64,000 nucleotides of DNA from Shewanella gelidimarina (GTDB lineage Bacteria; Pseudomonadota; Gammaproteobacteria; Enterobacterales; Shewanellaceae). Both the position numbers and the translations under genes were made by a program. The notes beneath the pieces were generated by a model. That model was not told where the DNA came from. It made no database searches and was given only the letters and a program-made list of their open reading frames with translations. Positions 36,188-45,577 of this stretch are shown here, piece after piece (position 1 is the first letter of the stretch; every line of letters begins with the position of its first letter). The stretch lies in contig NZ_JAKIKW010000001.1 of NCBI RefSeq assembly GCF_023283945.1, forward strand, positions 360,807-424,806. Reading direction: 5' to 3'.

Positions 36188-36877
36188 ACTATTTTGTGAT
36201 GCAATAGTAGGGACTGTCATTAATGAGTCTGACGGTCTCACCTGTAGTTATGCTATCAATCAGCGTAGAAGTTAACTTTTTTACATATAGCCCATTCTGC
36301 CACCTTTGTAACGCAACCCTGCTAAGCCAATGACATTCAGCGTTGAACTCAAGCGGTGCACCAATCGAGTTATCAGCACTTTTACTACAGCATTTCACTA
36401 CCGTATTTTACTGTACTGTCTTTACCCCAAGAGAGTTCTGAGCCAACGGGCAATTTATGCTGTTGAGCGGACAGCCAAATCGTCCCCGAGAGTCATTGGA
36501 TAATAACGTCAACCACTGATGTATATACCCATCCCACTGAATCATGCATCTTTAGGTAGGAAGGGTATATAAGGTTAATGCTGAGATTAATACCGACAAT
36601 ATTTATGTTAGTTAGGGGGGGATCTATCAACAGTGGCTCTTGGGGTTGGTTTCCATGCTTTTAGTCTTTATGACTAGCATGCATTACGCGCTTTTCGCTT
36701 AGCCAATTAAGCATCATCGCTTAAGCCTGATACTCAAGTCATGACTCTTTACCGTAAGGAGTCGAACAAAAACCAAGCTGGAAAGGTCAACAGCCGCTAG
36801 CATTTTAATCTAGCTAAACTACACTTAACTTCACGCTTAGGTAAAGGATTACTGAGCTTACAACAGGGAGGTTACTC
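36188..36877. other. Gene-free region with a truncated repeat element
   Basis: This 690-bp interval holds no convincing gene. A 69-codon minus-strand frame at 36189..36398 has no ribosome site or recognisable domain. The right part (36615..36797) is a shortened copy of repeat family 1. The rest may be decayed mobile DNA. Confidence 0.5.
36615..36797. mobile_element. MITE family 1, internally deleted copy
   Basis: This is a 183-bp copy flanked by TA on both sides (36613..36614 and 36798..36799). The right half matches the copies at 54 kb and 61 kb (the CTTTTCGCTTAGCCA segment, the GAACAAAAACCAAGCT segment and CAACAGCC at the end). About 90 bp of the left half is missing or degenerate. Confidence 0.65.
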
Positions 36878-37927
36878 ATGGTTTTTAAGTATCGCTGGCC
36901 GATTGCTATTATGGTTGTTGCGAGCTTCTGCACATACCTCTATTTGAGCTTTCAAGGTCAGGCTGACTTTAATTCTGGCATGCAGCACCGCGCAGATGTC
37001 ACTGCGGCGGTATTAGACAAACAGCCTCAAGTAACCAGCTTAACCACTTCTATTTCTGCCATCCCAATGAGTCCGTTTAACGCGAGTCAAAAACCTCATA
37101 TAGCACTGGGACTAAAACTTTTTTTAGATCCGCAACTGTCCTCTAACGGTGAGATCAGCTGCGAATCATGCCACCATATTTACGACAATGGAGCGGAAGA
37201 TCTACCGGTATCGATAGGGGTCAATGGTCAAGGTCAGCGTAATTCACCAACTGTGTTCAATATTGGCCTCAATACGCGTTTTTTTTGGGATGGCCGGGCA
37301 AATAGTTTGGTGGAGCAGATTGATGGACCCATCCATAATCCACTGGAGATGGACAGTAACTGGGACGACATTGTGGCACGGTTGTCGACGCAAACAAGGT
37401 ATCGCAGTGCTTTTGCTATGCATTACGACGAGGGGATCACTGAGCAAACCATTAAAGACGCCCTGATCGTTTTTATGCTGCAGCTCAACACCCCTAATGC
37501 GCCCTTTGATCGCTATCTCAATGGTGATAACGCTGCGATATCGCAGGTTGCCATTAATGGTTGGGGGAAGTTCCAGACACTCGGTTGCATCTATTGCCAT
37601 CAAGGGCAAAACATTGGTGGCAATCTGTTTCAAAAATTTGGCAATGTGCAATCGGTAGATACGCTTAATGAGGACTTTGGTCGATACGCGCAAACCCATG
37701 ACGTTAATGACAAACACGTATATCGGGTACCGAGTCTGCGTAATGTGGCGCTTACCGCGCCCTATTTTCATGACGGTAGGGCCAGAAGCATAGAGGAAGC
37801 GGTAGTCGTCATGGCCAAAGTGCAGCTTGGCAAAGATTTAGAAGCGACAACGTTAGTGGAGTTGGTGGCCTTTCTTGACTCACTTACCGCGCCGGAACCA
37901 CCGATCCTTAAGGAGCTAAGCCAATGA
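36878..37927 (+). CDS. Di-haem cytochrome c peroxidase (CcpA/MauG family)
   Basis: This 349-residue protein has an N-terminal membrane anchor or uncleaved signal (about 7-26). Two haem c motifs are present, CESCHH at about 96-101 and CIYCHQ at about 237-242, in the expected peroxidase context (FDPQLS-NG-ISCESCH, FWDGRA, then TLGCIYCHQGQNIGG and PYFHDGRA). It reduces H2O2 in the periplasm or acts as a MauG-type oxidant. The gene overlaps the hybrid kinase gene by ATGA, an unusual coupling. A GGGAGG lies 7 bases before the start. Confidence 0.92.
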   Translation: MVFKYRWPIAIMVVASFCTYLYLSFQGQADFNSGMQHRADVTAAVLDKQPQVTSLTTSISAIPMSPFNASQKPHIALGLKLFLDPQLSSNGEISCESCHHIYDNGAEDLPVSIGVNGQGQRNSPTVFNIGLNTRFFWDGRANSLVEQIDGPIHNPLEMDSNWDDIVARLSTQTRYRSAFAMHYDEGITEQTIKDALIVFMLQLNTPNAPFDRYLNGDNAAISQVAINGWGKFQTLGCIYCHQGQNIGGNLFQKFGNVQSVDTLNEDFGRYAQTHDVNDKHVYRVPSLRNVALTAPYFHDGRARSIEEAVVVMAKVQLGKDLEATTLVELVAFLDSLTAPEPPILKELSQ

Positions 37928-40728
37928 AGTTGTTAAGCTATAAAGCAGTCTCTATTTGGCTGGTAGTATTGGCAACCCTAGTGTTATCGCTTATGGCCAT
38001 GTTGGTGACTAAGGTGCATATCGTGCAGCAATATCAATATGCCTATACCGAATTAAGTCACAGAGTATTAGCGGTTAGAGATGATGTGTTTAAAATCGAA
38101 ATCAGCAATGGTCAAGATTACGATATTATCTCAGATGCACTGGTGAGTGTTGAGCGACAAGTGCAAAGCTTGCAAGCGAGTTTACAGCGAAATAACCTGT
38201 CAGCCATTGTCGCCATATTACTCAGCGATCCGCAGATGGAGCAGCATGCGCGGCAACTATCATCTTCAGTGTCTCTGTTAGTCGTTGACCTAGAGACCAT
38301 ATTGCGACTAAAAATTTCGCAAGAGTACTCAAAGGATACCGTAAAGCTATTGCAACATGATCTGTGGCGAAAAATACCTGATAGCAGCAGTCGGATGTAT
38401 ATGGTTGCAGAGGCTGTTGATTTACCTGTCGAAGGGGCAGTACCTGCGGCATTATTAGCCTCTACTAGTTATCAGAGCTTACGCATTCACCAACAACTGT
38501 TGTTGCAGTTGGAGCAACAAATCGCGACAAAAAATCAGTTAATTCTCAATGCGGAATTGAGAACTAGTATCAGTGAACAGGGCTTTTTCTGGCTATCCGT
38601 TACCGAAAACACCAAGTTAAAGCTGCTATTCACTAGCATGCTATTGGTCATTATTTTGTCGCTTTATTACCGATTGCAATTAAAAGAACAACACCGTAAA
38701 GATCGCGTCATGTTGCAAACACTCACCGATTCAGAGCAAGAAAAAAATCTACTCTCTCTGGTCGCTGAGCATGCACAAGACGGCTTTATTATTACGGATC
38801 ACCAAGGTTATGTGACCTGGGTAAATAAGGGGTTTACCACCATATCAGGCTATGAACAGCAGGATATTTTGGGTAAAAAGCCCGCTGAAGTACTGCAGGG
38901 TAAACAAACGGATAAAGAGCAAATAGATAAAATTAGCCAAGCGATTAAGAGGAGTGAATCCATAGAGGCTGAAATTATTAATTATCATAAAGATGGCAGC
39001 GAATATTGGGTTGATATGACCATCAATCCGGTTAAGGATAGTTCCGGAAAGGTCAGTAATTTTATTGCTGTGGAGCGAGACACTAGCGCACGTAAGCAGA
39101 TGCAAGATGATTTAGCTCAGGCGGTGATCAAAGCTGATGTGTCGAATCGAGCCAAGTCTACTTTCTTGGCAACAATGAGCCATGAATTAAGAACACCACT
39201 CAATGGTATTTTGGGTATGGCACAAATCATTGAGCCAAATTTGGAAAATCCAGAGCACCGCAAGCAGATCCAGATATTGCTTGAGTCTGGTAATCATCTG
39301 ACGTCACTCCTTAATGACATTCTTGATTTTTCTAAAGTGGAACAAGGTAAGTTAGAACTGGAAATCGAAGTGTTTAATTTTATCAGTGTGCTCGAACCTA
39401 TCACCAATACTTATACTCCCATCTGTAATGAGAAAGACATTGAGTTTATCGTTGAAAACGACATTGAGGCAGAGCAATCTTTTAAAGGCGATAAAGCTCG
39501 GATAAGACAAGTGATTTATAATTTGCTGAGCAATGCAGTTAAGTTCACCCAATCTGGCAGTGTGTCATTAAGGCTAAAGCAAGCGAACAATACGGCGGGC
39601 AATCAAGGCGTTGAGATTACGATTCAAGACACTGGCATAGGGATCCGCGATGAACGCTTGGAGTCTATATTCGATCCGTTTACTCAGGCTGAATCTTCAA
39701 CTACGCGTCAGTATGGCGGCACGGGTTTAGGCCTATCGATTGTTAAACAACTTGTTGAGTTGATGAGTGGCAATATTACCATCAGCAGTAAAGTCGGCAG
39801 CGGAACAACTTTTGTATTATTCATCGATGTCGATCGTGCCGCAAGCGTGCAGCCAAGCAACGAAGTCACCGAAGTTGCAGTGAGTAACCTACCTGATAGC
39901 ATCAATATTCTGATTGCTGAAGACAACAAGATAAACGCGTTAGTGGCAAAAACATTCTGCCAGCGGTTAGGCCATAGCGTCGATGTGGCTAAAAATGGTT
40001 TAGAAGCTATCCAAATGGTACAAGAAAATCATTATGATTTAGTGGTGATGGACAACCATATGCCGGAGATGGATGGTATTGAAGCGACTGAAATTATTAG
40101 GCATAAGCTTAAGCTCGATATCCCCATTTTTGCTTGTACCGCTGATGTATTTCAGCAAGCCCATGACAACATGATTAATGCGGGTGCTAATCATGTGTTG
40201 ACTAAACCGCTACAAGAGCAGAGTTTTAGGGATGCGCTCAATCAGCACTCCCAGATCATCTGCAAGATCTATTTATCTCACCAACTGAGTAAGTTGAATA
40301 ATGACGACAACAAAATTGTCGCGCTTGCTCGGCATCGAGAAGAGGAGTTGAACATTACCGAAGCCGATATCGACTTTAAGCAGTTGTTGACCGCTTGCGA
40401 TAATGATAACGCCAAGGTGGAAAATTTACTCAGTTCATTTAAGGCATTTTCCGAGAACTCGATTACTCAATTGATCCAGGCATTTGATAGCGACGATGTG
40501 AAAGAGATCCATATCTTGGCACATGCAATTCAAGATATGGCGAGCAACTTCTATGCAGTGCGCTTAAATAACCTAGCCAAGGAGATTGAAGTGGTTACTG
40601 GAAAGGGCATTATTCCGCAACTTGAGTCATTACAGCAGTTGATTAATTTGCTTGAAGTGAACATGCATCAAAATCAGCGATTTATGTCTAAGGCTGGACG
40701 GATAACTAACGCTGATAAGCTAGCCTAA
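37924..40728 (+). CDS. Hybrid sensor histidine kinase with PAS, receiver and HPt domains
   Basis: This is a 934-residue inner-membrane phosphorelay protein. Two helices (about 9-30 and 237-253) enclose a periplasmic sensor of about 200 residues. Then come PAS (about 279-390, QDGFIITDHQGYVTWVN), a coiled dimerisation domain with phospho-His at about 420 (SHELRTPLNG), an ATPase domain (about 520-640, N box NLLSNAVKFT, G box GTGLGLSIV), a receiver (about 660-780; phospho-Asp in VVMDNHMPEMDG) and a C-terminal HPt-like domain with His near 866. The HPt motif AHAIQDMASNF lacks the usual Lys-Gly after the histidine. No separate response regulator is adjacent. Coupling to the peroxidase gene suggests a peroxide or redox signal, by inference. 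Confidence 0.9.
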   Translation: MKLLSYKAVSIWLVVLATLVLSLMAMLVTKVHIVQQYQYAYTELSHRVLAVRDDVFKIEISNGQDYDIISDALVSVERQVQSLQASLQRNNLSAIVAILLSDPQMEQHARQLSSSVSLLVVDLETILRLKISQEYSKDTVKLLQHDLWRKIPDSSSRMYMVAEAVDLPVEGAVPAALLASTSYQSLRIHQQLLLQLEQQIATKNQLILNAELRTSISEQGFFWLSVTENTKLKLLFTSMLLVIILSLYYRLQLKEQHRKDRVMLQTLTDSEQEKNLLSLVAEHAQDGFIITDHQGYVTWVNKGFTTISGYEQQDILGKKPAEVLQGKQTDKEQIDKISQAIKRSESIEAEIINYHKDGSEYWVDMTINPVKDSSGKVSNFIAVERDTSARKQMQDDLAQAVIKADVSNRAKSTFLATMSHELRTPLNGILGMAQIIEPNLENPEHRKQIQILLESGNHLTSLLNDILDFSKVEQGKLELEIEVFNFISVLEPITNTYTPICNEKDIEFIVENDIEAEQSFKGDKARIRQVIYNLLSNAVKFTQSGSVSLRLKQANNTAGNQGVEITIQDTGIGIRDERLESIFDPFTQAESSTTRQYGGTGLGLSIVKQLVELMSGNITISSKVGSGTTFVLFIDVDRAASVQPSNEVTEVAVSNLPDSINILIAEDNKINALVAKTFCQRLGHSVDVAKNGLEAIQMVQENHYDLVVMDNHMPEMDGIEATEIIRHKLKLDIPIFACTADVFQQAHDNMINAGANHVLTKPLQEQSFRDALNQHSQIICKIYLSHQLSKLNNDDNKIVALARHREEELNITEADIDFKQLLTACDNDNAKVENLLSSFKAFSENSITQLIQAFDSDDVKEIHILAHAIQDMASNFYAVRLNNLAKEIEVVTGKGIIPQLESLQQLINLLEVNMHQNQRFMSKAGRITNADKLA

Positions 40729-40811
40729 CAATTGAAAATGACTCGGAGTATGTCAGTGATGGGTAAAGAGTATTTAATCAACAATGCTTCACAGCAAGTA
40801 CCACACAAATA

Positions 40812-41675
40812 GTGCTGAGTAAACGCTGGCTTAAAGCTTACCTTTTTGGCTGTTTACTGGCTTTTACCTGTAGGGCTAATGTCTTAGCTAACCCATGGGA
40901 AGCGGTTGATGAGCCATCTTTAGGAGAGGTCACAGCTATGGGAAGTTACGCTAATGGCTGTCTTGCTGGCGCAAAGGCACTGCCCTTGTCTGGTGAGGGG
41001 TTTCAGGTTATTCGTACTGCAAGAAATAGATATTATGGCCACCCACAGCTTATCGCCTTTATTACCGACTTAGCTCAATCATTTCAACAATCCCAACAAA
41101 GTGACTTATTGATTGCCGATATGTCTATGCCTCGAGGCGGCAATTTTAGTCACGGTCATTCAAGTCATCAGATCGGGCTCGATGTCGATATATGGCTACA
41201 ATTGGCGGATAAAACCTTAACAGAAACTCAGCGCGAGAGCCCTGAACCGCTGGACTTAGTTGATCAAAAAACGTTTAGTCTCGATAGCCCACATTGGCAG
41301 CCGCAACAGACTCAAATGCTACAGCTAGCTGCTGAAGATGAGCGGGTCGCTCGCATTTTTGTCAGTCCAGTGATTAAGCTGCATCTGTGCGATATGAAGC
41401 TAGCGGATGACACTTGGCTGACGAAGGTGCGGCCTTGGTGGGGGCATACTTACCATATGCATGTCAGGCTACATTGTCCTGCAGATGATGATAGCTGTAT
41501 CGACCAAGCTCCTATTACGAAAGGCAATGGCTGCCAAGAGCTTAACTGGTGGCGACAACAGATGACGCAGACAAAAACCAAAACTAAGCCGAGTAATAAA
41601 AAGCTACCGGCTAAACCGAAAAAGCCAAAAGTAAAACCAAAGCAGTGCAAGCGTTTACTCACAGCGGAGTCTTAA
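40812..41675 (+). CDS. mepA: Penicillin-insensitive murein endopeptidase
   Basis: This 287-residue periplasmic metalloenzyme cleaves D-Ala-meso-DAP cross-links in peptidoglycan. A signal peptide (about 1-27) precedes the LAS-type zinc site: SHGHSSHQIGLDVDIWL at about 115-131 with His and Asp ligands, and HTYHMHVRLHCP at about 215-226 with the second His pair. The C-terminal tail (about 255-287) is very rich in Lys and Pro. The start is a GTG with a poor ribosome site. It is followed by a strong terminator. Confidence 0.93.
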   Translation: MLSKRWLKAYLFGCLLAFTCRANVLANPWEAVDEPSLGEVTAMGSYANGCLAGAKALPLSGEGFQVIRTARNRYYGHPQLIAFITDLAQSFQQSQQSDLLIADMSMPRGGNFSHGHSSHQIGLDVDIWLQLADKTLTETQRESPEPLDLVDQKTFSLDSPHWQPQQTQMLQLAAEDERVARIFVSPVIKLHLCDMKLADDTWLTKVRPWWGHTYHMHVRLHCPADDDSCIDQAPITKGNGCQELNWWRQQMTQTKTKTKPSNKKLPAKPKKPKVKPKQCKRLLTAES

Positions 41676-41687
41676 TTTGTGAGCGCT

Positions 41688-41740
41688 AAAAAAGCCCGCT
41701 GTTTTGTTATTTCAACCGATAACAATACAGCGGGCTTTTT
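41688..41740. terminator. Bidirectional rho-independent terminator
   Basis: AAAAAAGCCCGCTGT on one side and ACAGCGGGCTTTTT on the other, with an additional TGTTAT/ATAACA pairing inside, form a long stem with T-tracts on both strands. It separates mepA from the convergent fusion gene. Confidence 0.93.
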
Positions 41741-41770
41741 GTATTTAGAGTTTTATTTGGACCTTAAGGG

Positions 41771-44056
41771 TTAGGCGCTTAGCGCGTAGCCGCCCTTTAG
41801 ATGAGATACTTGCTCGAATCCTAGTCGGTGCATCGCTTGAGCTGCAATCATTGAACGACTCCCACTGCGACAAACCAATACCCATTGTTCATTTTTATTA
41901 TTTTGGTGCTCTTGCATAAACTGCACTAAACGCGTTAATGGCACGTTCTGACTCGATTGCTGTGAGTGGTTTAGCGCATATTCATGCGGTTCTCGAATAT
42001 CAATAATCTTCACGTTATGGTCTTGTCTCATTGCCGCTTTGAGACTCATCGCGTCATACTCTTTTATCTTAGATTTGTCACCGTTTCCAATGATGGCACC
42101 ACACATGATTTCGGTACCGACTTCGTCATTAAGGTGCGTATCTAACAAGGTTTTTTGTTGCTGAAAATTAAGTTCAGGAAGTGCTTCGTTGAGTACCGCA
42201 TTGAGTAAGTTGTTGCGACTAACCTCAGCCTCTAGGCTAGTGGTAAATTCATTATTGTAATCATGGCTGGCACAAATCAATGTATTGCAGCTAATGCTAT
42301 CTCTGATCAACTTCAAGCTATGAAACAGGGCTCGGCTGCAGCTTGAGTCAAAATTAGTTCTGCCTAGACTACCCATCAATATGGTATCACCGCAAAAAGC
42401 GTATTGTGTTTGCTGAGGCATATTATCCAATGCTAAGGGCGTTGCGCATAACAGTAAACTAATGCTATCGCGAGTGTGGCCGGGAGTCGGTAGCCTGACC
42501 AACTGTTTTGAACCAATGCTAATCGTTTGGTATTGCTGACCTAAGTGTTCAGTGGTTTCTTGAGTTTCTGGCCAACCTAATACATCAGATTGTTGCTTTG
42601 CTAAATAACGTTCAACCAGAAGTTCACGACCAGATTGGTGATCGGCATGGCCATGAGTATCGATGGCGGCGACCAGCGTCAGCTGCTGACATTGCAGCAA
42701 GGTGTCGAGTCTCTGGATCAGCTCTGGCAATGGGTCGATAATTAACGCTTGTTTACTTGATGAGTCGACATAGACCCAAGTGCAACTCGCGCCAGAGCGT
42801 AACTGCAATAAGCCATCTAATGGTGTTTTGTCGGAGATATTACTGCTGTCGTCTAATATCATGCAGCTTTGAGTGAGAGCTTTTGAAGCGGTTTTAATGC
42901 GCAAGCAGGCAGTGTCGACTTCTGTTTGAGTCATCGCAGGCCCAAAGGACATGCGAATAGCAGCTTCACTTTGCCAAGCGGGTAGCCCCATTGCGTCTAG
43001 TACAAAGCTTCTGCTGACTTTAGAGCTGCAGGCGGACCCAGAGCTGACGCGAATGTTGGCAGCATCAAAAAGGTCCATGATCTCTTTGCTGCTAAAACCG
43101 GGCACGGCAAAGTTAATGGTAGTCGCAACGCTATGGCTAAAGCTGTTGTTAAACACAATCTCAGGAAAACACTCAACTAAGGTGTTAGCCATTTGCTGTC
43201 GATAGTGTGTCAGTTGTTCACTTGTTGAAAATGTTGAGTCGTCAGGGCACAGCAACATCTCAAATATAACGTTAAGCGCCGCCATACCAGGCAGGTTTTC
43301 AGTGCCTGAACGTAGACCGCCTTCTTGACCTCCGCCGGCAATAAAAGGCGTAAATGGCGCAGTATCTCGAATATAGACGAAACCAATACCTTTCGGGGCA
43401 TATAACTTATGACCACTGAAGGGAGCGTAATCGATGCTGGTGTTCTTGAGATCTAGCTCGGTTTTACCTAATGCCTGAACGCAATCAACCATCCAAAAAA
43501 TACCCGGGTTGGCGCTGCGAATAGTGTTTTCCAAAGCTGATAGATCTTGAAATACGCCAGTTTCATTATTAACTGCCATGGTGCAAATTATCAGAGCATT
43601 GGGTGCTTCTAGGCTAATAAAGTCATGATCAAGTAAGCCAAACTCATCAACTGGAATCGCTTTTACATCAGCCGCAATCCCTAACACGTCAAGCCAGTGC
43701 TTCAATGATTCCGGTACCGCTTTATGCTCAGTGGCACCATAGAGTACCGAGTAGCTTTGATTTGCTGACATATTACTCTTGGCTGCAATCAGCGCCGATA
43801 GGATTGACGTTTGGATCCCTTCCGTCGCACCACTGGTAAATATGAGTTTTCCCTCTCCCGTTCCAAGCAGCTTTTTTGCTCTTAGGCGAGTTTGTTCCAT
43901 TAAGTTTTTTGCTTTTAACCCAGTGATGTGACTACTGCTTGGGTTGCCAAAAAGAGTTTCCATGGCCGATAACGCGGCGGCAGCAGCTTGAGGCAGCACG
44001 GGAGTCGTGGCATTTGCATCAAGGTAAATTTGGGTCAGTTCAGGGGTGTTATTCAT
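41771..44056 (-). CDS. Three-domain fusion: cysteine desulfurase, persulfide-dioxygenase-like MBL hydrolase and rhodanese
   Basis: This 761-residue protein has three complete catalytic units. Residues about 1-395 form a NifS/IscS-type desulfurase: the PLP lysine is in SGHKLYAPKG (about 212) and the catalytic cysteine in SGSACSS (about 325). Residues about 410-650 form a metallo-beta-lactamase domain like ETHE1 persulfide dioxygenase: THGHADH near 467, then PGHTRDS, FCGDTILMGSLGRTNF and CASHDYN. Residues about 670-761 form a rhodanese with VCRSGSRS (Cys near 728). The set could take sulfur from cysteine, oxidise persulfide to sulfite and shuttle sulfane sulfur. It is cytosolic (no signal). Separate proteins with these domains are common; this order in one chain is uncommon to my knowledge. 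Confidence 0.93.
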   Translation of the reverse strand: MNNTPELTQIYLDANATTPVLPQAAAAALSAMETLFGNPSSSHITGLKAKNLMEQTRLRAKKLLGTGEGKLIFTSGATEGIQTSILSALIAAKSNMSANQSYSVLYGATEHKAVPESLKHWLDVLGIAADVKAIPVDEFGLLDHDFISLEAPNALIICTMAVNNETGVFQDLSALENTIRSANPGIFWMVDCVQALGKTELDLKNTSIDYAPFSGHKLYAPKGIGFVYIRDTAPFTPFIAGGGQEGGLRSGTENLPGMAALNVIFEMLLCPDDSTFSTSEQLTHYRQQMANTLVECFPEIVFNNSFSHSVATTINFAVPGFSSKEIMDLFDAANIRVSSGSACSSKVSRSFVLDAMGLPAWQSEAAIRMSFGPAMTQTEVDTACLRIKTASKALTQSCMILDDSSNISDKTPLDGLLQLRSGASCTWVYVDSSSKQALIIDPLPELIQRLDTLLQCQQLTLVAAIDTHGHADHQSGRELLVERYLAKQQSDVLGWPETQETTEHLGQQYQTISIGSKQLVRLPTPGHTRDSISLLLCATPLALDNMPQQTQYAFCGDTILMGSLGRTNFDSSCSRALFHSLKLIRDSISCNTLICASHDYNNEFTTSLEAEVSRNNLLNAVLNEALPELNFQQQKTLLDTHLNDEVGTEIMCGAIIGNGDKSKIKEYDAMSLKAAMRQDHNVKIIDIREPHEYALNHSQQSSQNVPLTRLVQFMQEHQNNKNEQWVLVCRSGSRSMIAAQAMHRLGFEQVSHLKGGYALSA

Positions 44057-44352
44057 TGTTTTCAGCTCTTTATTGTTTTATCGCCAAATGCCGCTTATAA
44101 CTTTTGGGAATAACTAATATCTTGACGCTATATTAGCAGGTTGGGAATAATGATCAAGATCACATTCTCTCAGTTGTGGTTGCAATAAAGGTGAGGGCGG
44201 AGCGGTGATATAATTAATGGTAACAAGGGCGGTGTGAATCGCTTTAAGCTCAAGCGATGAGTTGAATATAGGCGCTAAAGAGAAGCATCGTGCGGAATAG
44301 ACCATAAAAAAGCGCCGATAAATCGGCGCTTAAATTGCGTTGGTCGCGTGCC

Positions 44353-44886
44353 TTATTTACTCTTGGCTTTAACAGCTTCAATAAGCGCATCCCATTGCGG
44401 GTATTGAACTAAGCTTTTCGATAAGTCCCCCCAAGGTTGCATTGTTTGCTGTTTAAAATCGACGGAGTCGGCTTTCCCAATCTTGAGCTCATATAGATAA
44501 TAAAAGGCCGAGGCGCGGTAATTTGCGGCACAATGGATCAGAATGTTTTTGCCTTTATTGGCATCCATGATGGCAAAAAACTGCTCCACATTGGCGACCG
44601 TAGGCTGCTTCCAGTCTACGTCTATCTGTTGATATTGCATGCCAGTGCTGGTGACCAAACTCGCTTCGTCGTCATGGCCACTAGAATTGCCTTTGGGAAT
44701 GAGGTTGATCACTAACTCAACACCCGATTGCTGCAGTATAGGAAACTCCGCTTTAGTCGGTAGCCCAGATGTGATGATGCTGCCCTGATTAAACTGCACT
44801 GCTTTTAAGTCTTGTAACTGCTGCGGTGCAATTTCTGCAACCGCTATTGAGCTGAGTAAACTGGCGAGTAGAAAAATAAATCTCAT
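44353..44886 (-). CDS. Secreted DUF442/tyrosine-phosphatase-like protein
   Basis: This 177-residue protein has a signal peptide (about 1-17, AVA-EIA) and a phosphatase-like fold of the beta-lactamase-hydrolase-like/DUF442 type (ITSGLPTKAEFPILQQSGVELVINL). The loop reads HCAANYRAS, a C-x4-R pattern rather than the C-x5-R of tyrosine phosphatases. DUF442 domains are often joined to persulfide dioxygenases and rhodaneses, and here the gene lies 296 bases upstream of the fusion carrying both. The substrate is unknown. Confidence 0.8.
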   Translation of the reverse strand: MRFIFLLASLLSSIAVAEIAPQQLQDLKAVQFNQGSIITSGLPTKAEFPILQQSGVELVINLIPKGNSSGHDDEASLVTSTGMQYQQIDVDWKQPTVANVEQFFAIMDANKGKNILIHCAANYRASAFYYLYELKIGKADSVDFKQQTMQPWGDLSKSLVQYPQWDALIEAVKAKSK

Positions 44887-44910
44887 TATGTTGTCCCTGT
44901 TTATGTTGCG

Positions 44911-45372
44911 CTAGATTTTAACTTTGATGACGACCTTTCGAACCTGTTTTGGCATAGCACTGGTTCCAGGCATATGCATATCTTCTGGAAAAAACAATGC
45001 AAACATCCCCGCTTTGAAGGGAATAAAGGCAGCGGCCTCTTTATTAGATTGGTAGTCAAACTCGGCGTAATCGTGCTTAGCAAAATATGGCTTTGAAGGC
45101 GTTTGGTCTGCCAAGGGTAAGTAGCCAAATTCCTCTTCACCGCTGACAACATATTGCACATCAATATACTGCTGGTGGACTTCAAAAGGCTCAACCTCTC
45201 GAGGCTTGGTCTGATAATCATTGACGATAACAAACAGATCTTTGCCTTCAAGCTCGTATGTTCCTACTTCCAGCAGGTTAAAGTCAGTTTCAGCTAGGTG
45301 GGCAAGCGCCTTCGCAATGCGTGGGTTAATGTGACTATACAAATCGCGGTTGGCTAAGGTATCAACAATCAT
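44911..45372 (-). CDS. YhcH/YjgK/YiaL family protein
   Basis: This 154-residue cupin-like protein of the DUF386 family begins MIVDTLANRDLYSHINPRI. The core features EVEPFEVHQQYIDVQYVVSGEE and FFPEDMHMPG provide metal-binding His/Glu positions. Relatives act on sugar acids or anomerise sialic-acid-type sugars. The frame is open to 45492, but the family start and a GAG element favour the ATG at 45372. It lies 24 bases upstream of the phosphatase-like gene on the same strand, so the two may be co-transcribed. Confidence 0.88.
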   Translation of the reverse strand: MIVDTLANRDLYSHINPRIAKALAHLAETDFNLLEVGTYELEGKDLFVIVNDYQTKPREVEPFEVHQQYIDVQYVVSGEEEFGYLPLADQTPSKPYFAKHDYAEFDYQSNKEAAAFIPFKAGMFALFFPEDMHMPGTSAMPKQVRKVVIKVKI

Positions 45373-45577
45373 AATATTCTCGTCTATAAGGTAGCTTTTT
45401 TTCAATAAACAGAAGTTTAGCGTTATCTGCAATTGGGCGATACAAGAGTTCACTTCAAAGGTGATAGTCGTTCCAATAACAGCATAGCCCACTTATTTGT
45501 ATGGCTTAATGAGCGTTGTATTTTCCATAATACATCCTTGTTGCTTCCATATTCGATCGAGTTTACGGTAGTTGAGT

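Noticed and set aside
36189..36398. Minus-strand frame of 69 codons between the diffusion facilitator and the peroxidase
   Set aside because: No ribosome site, no recognisable domain, and the region is next to decayed repeats.
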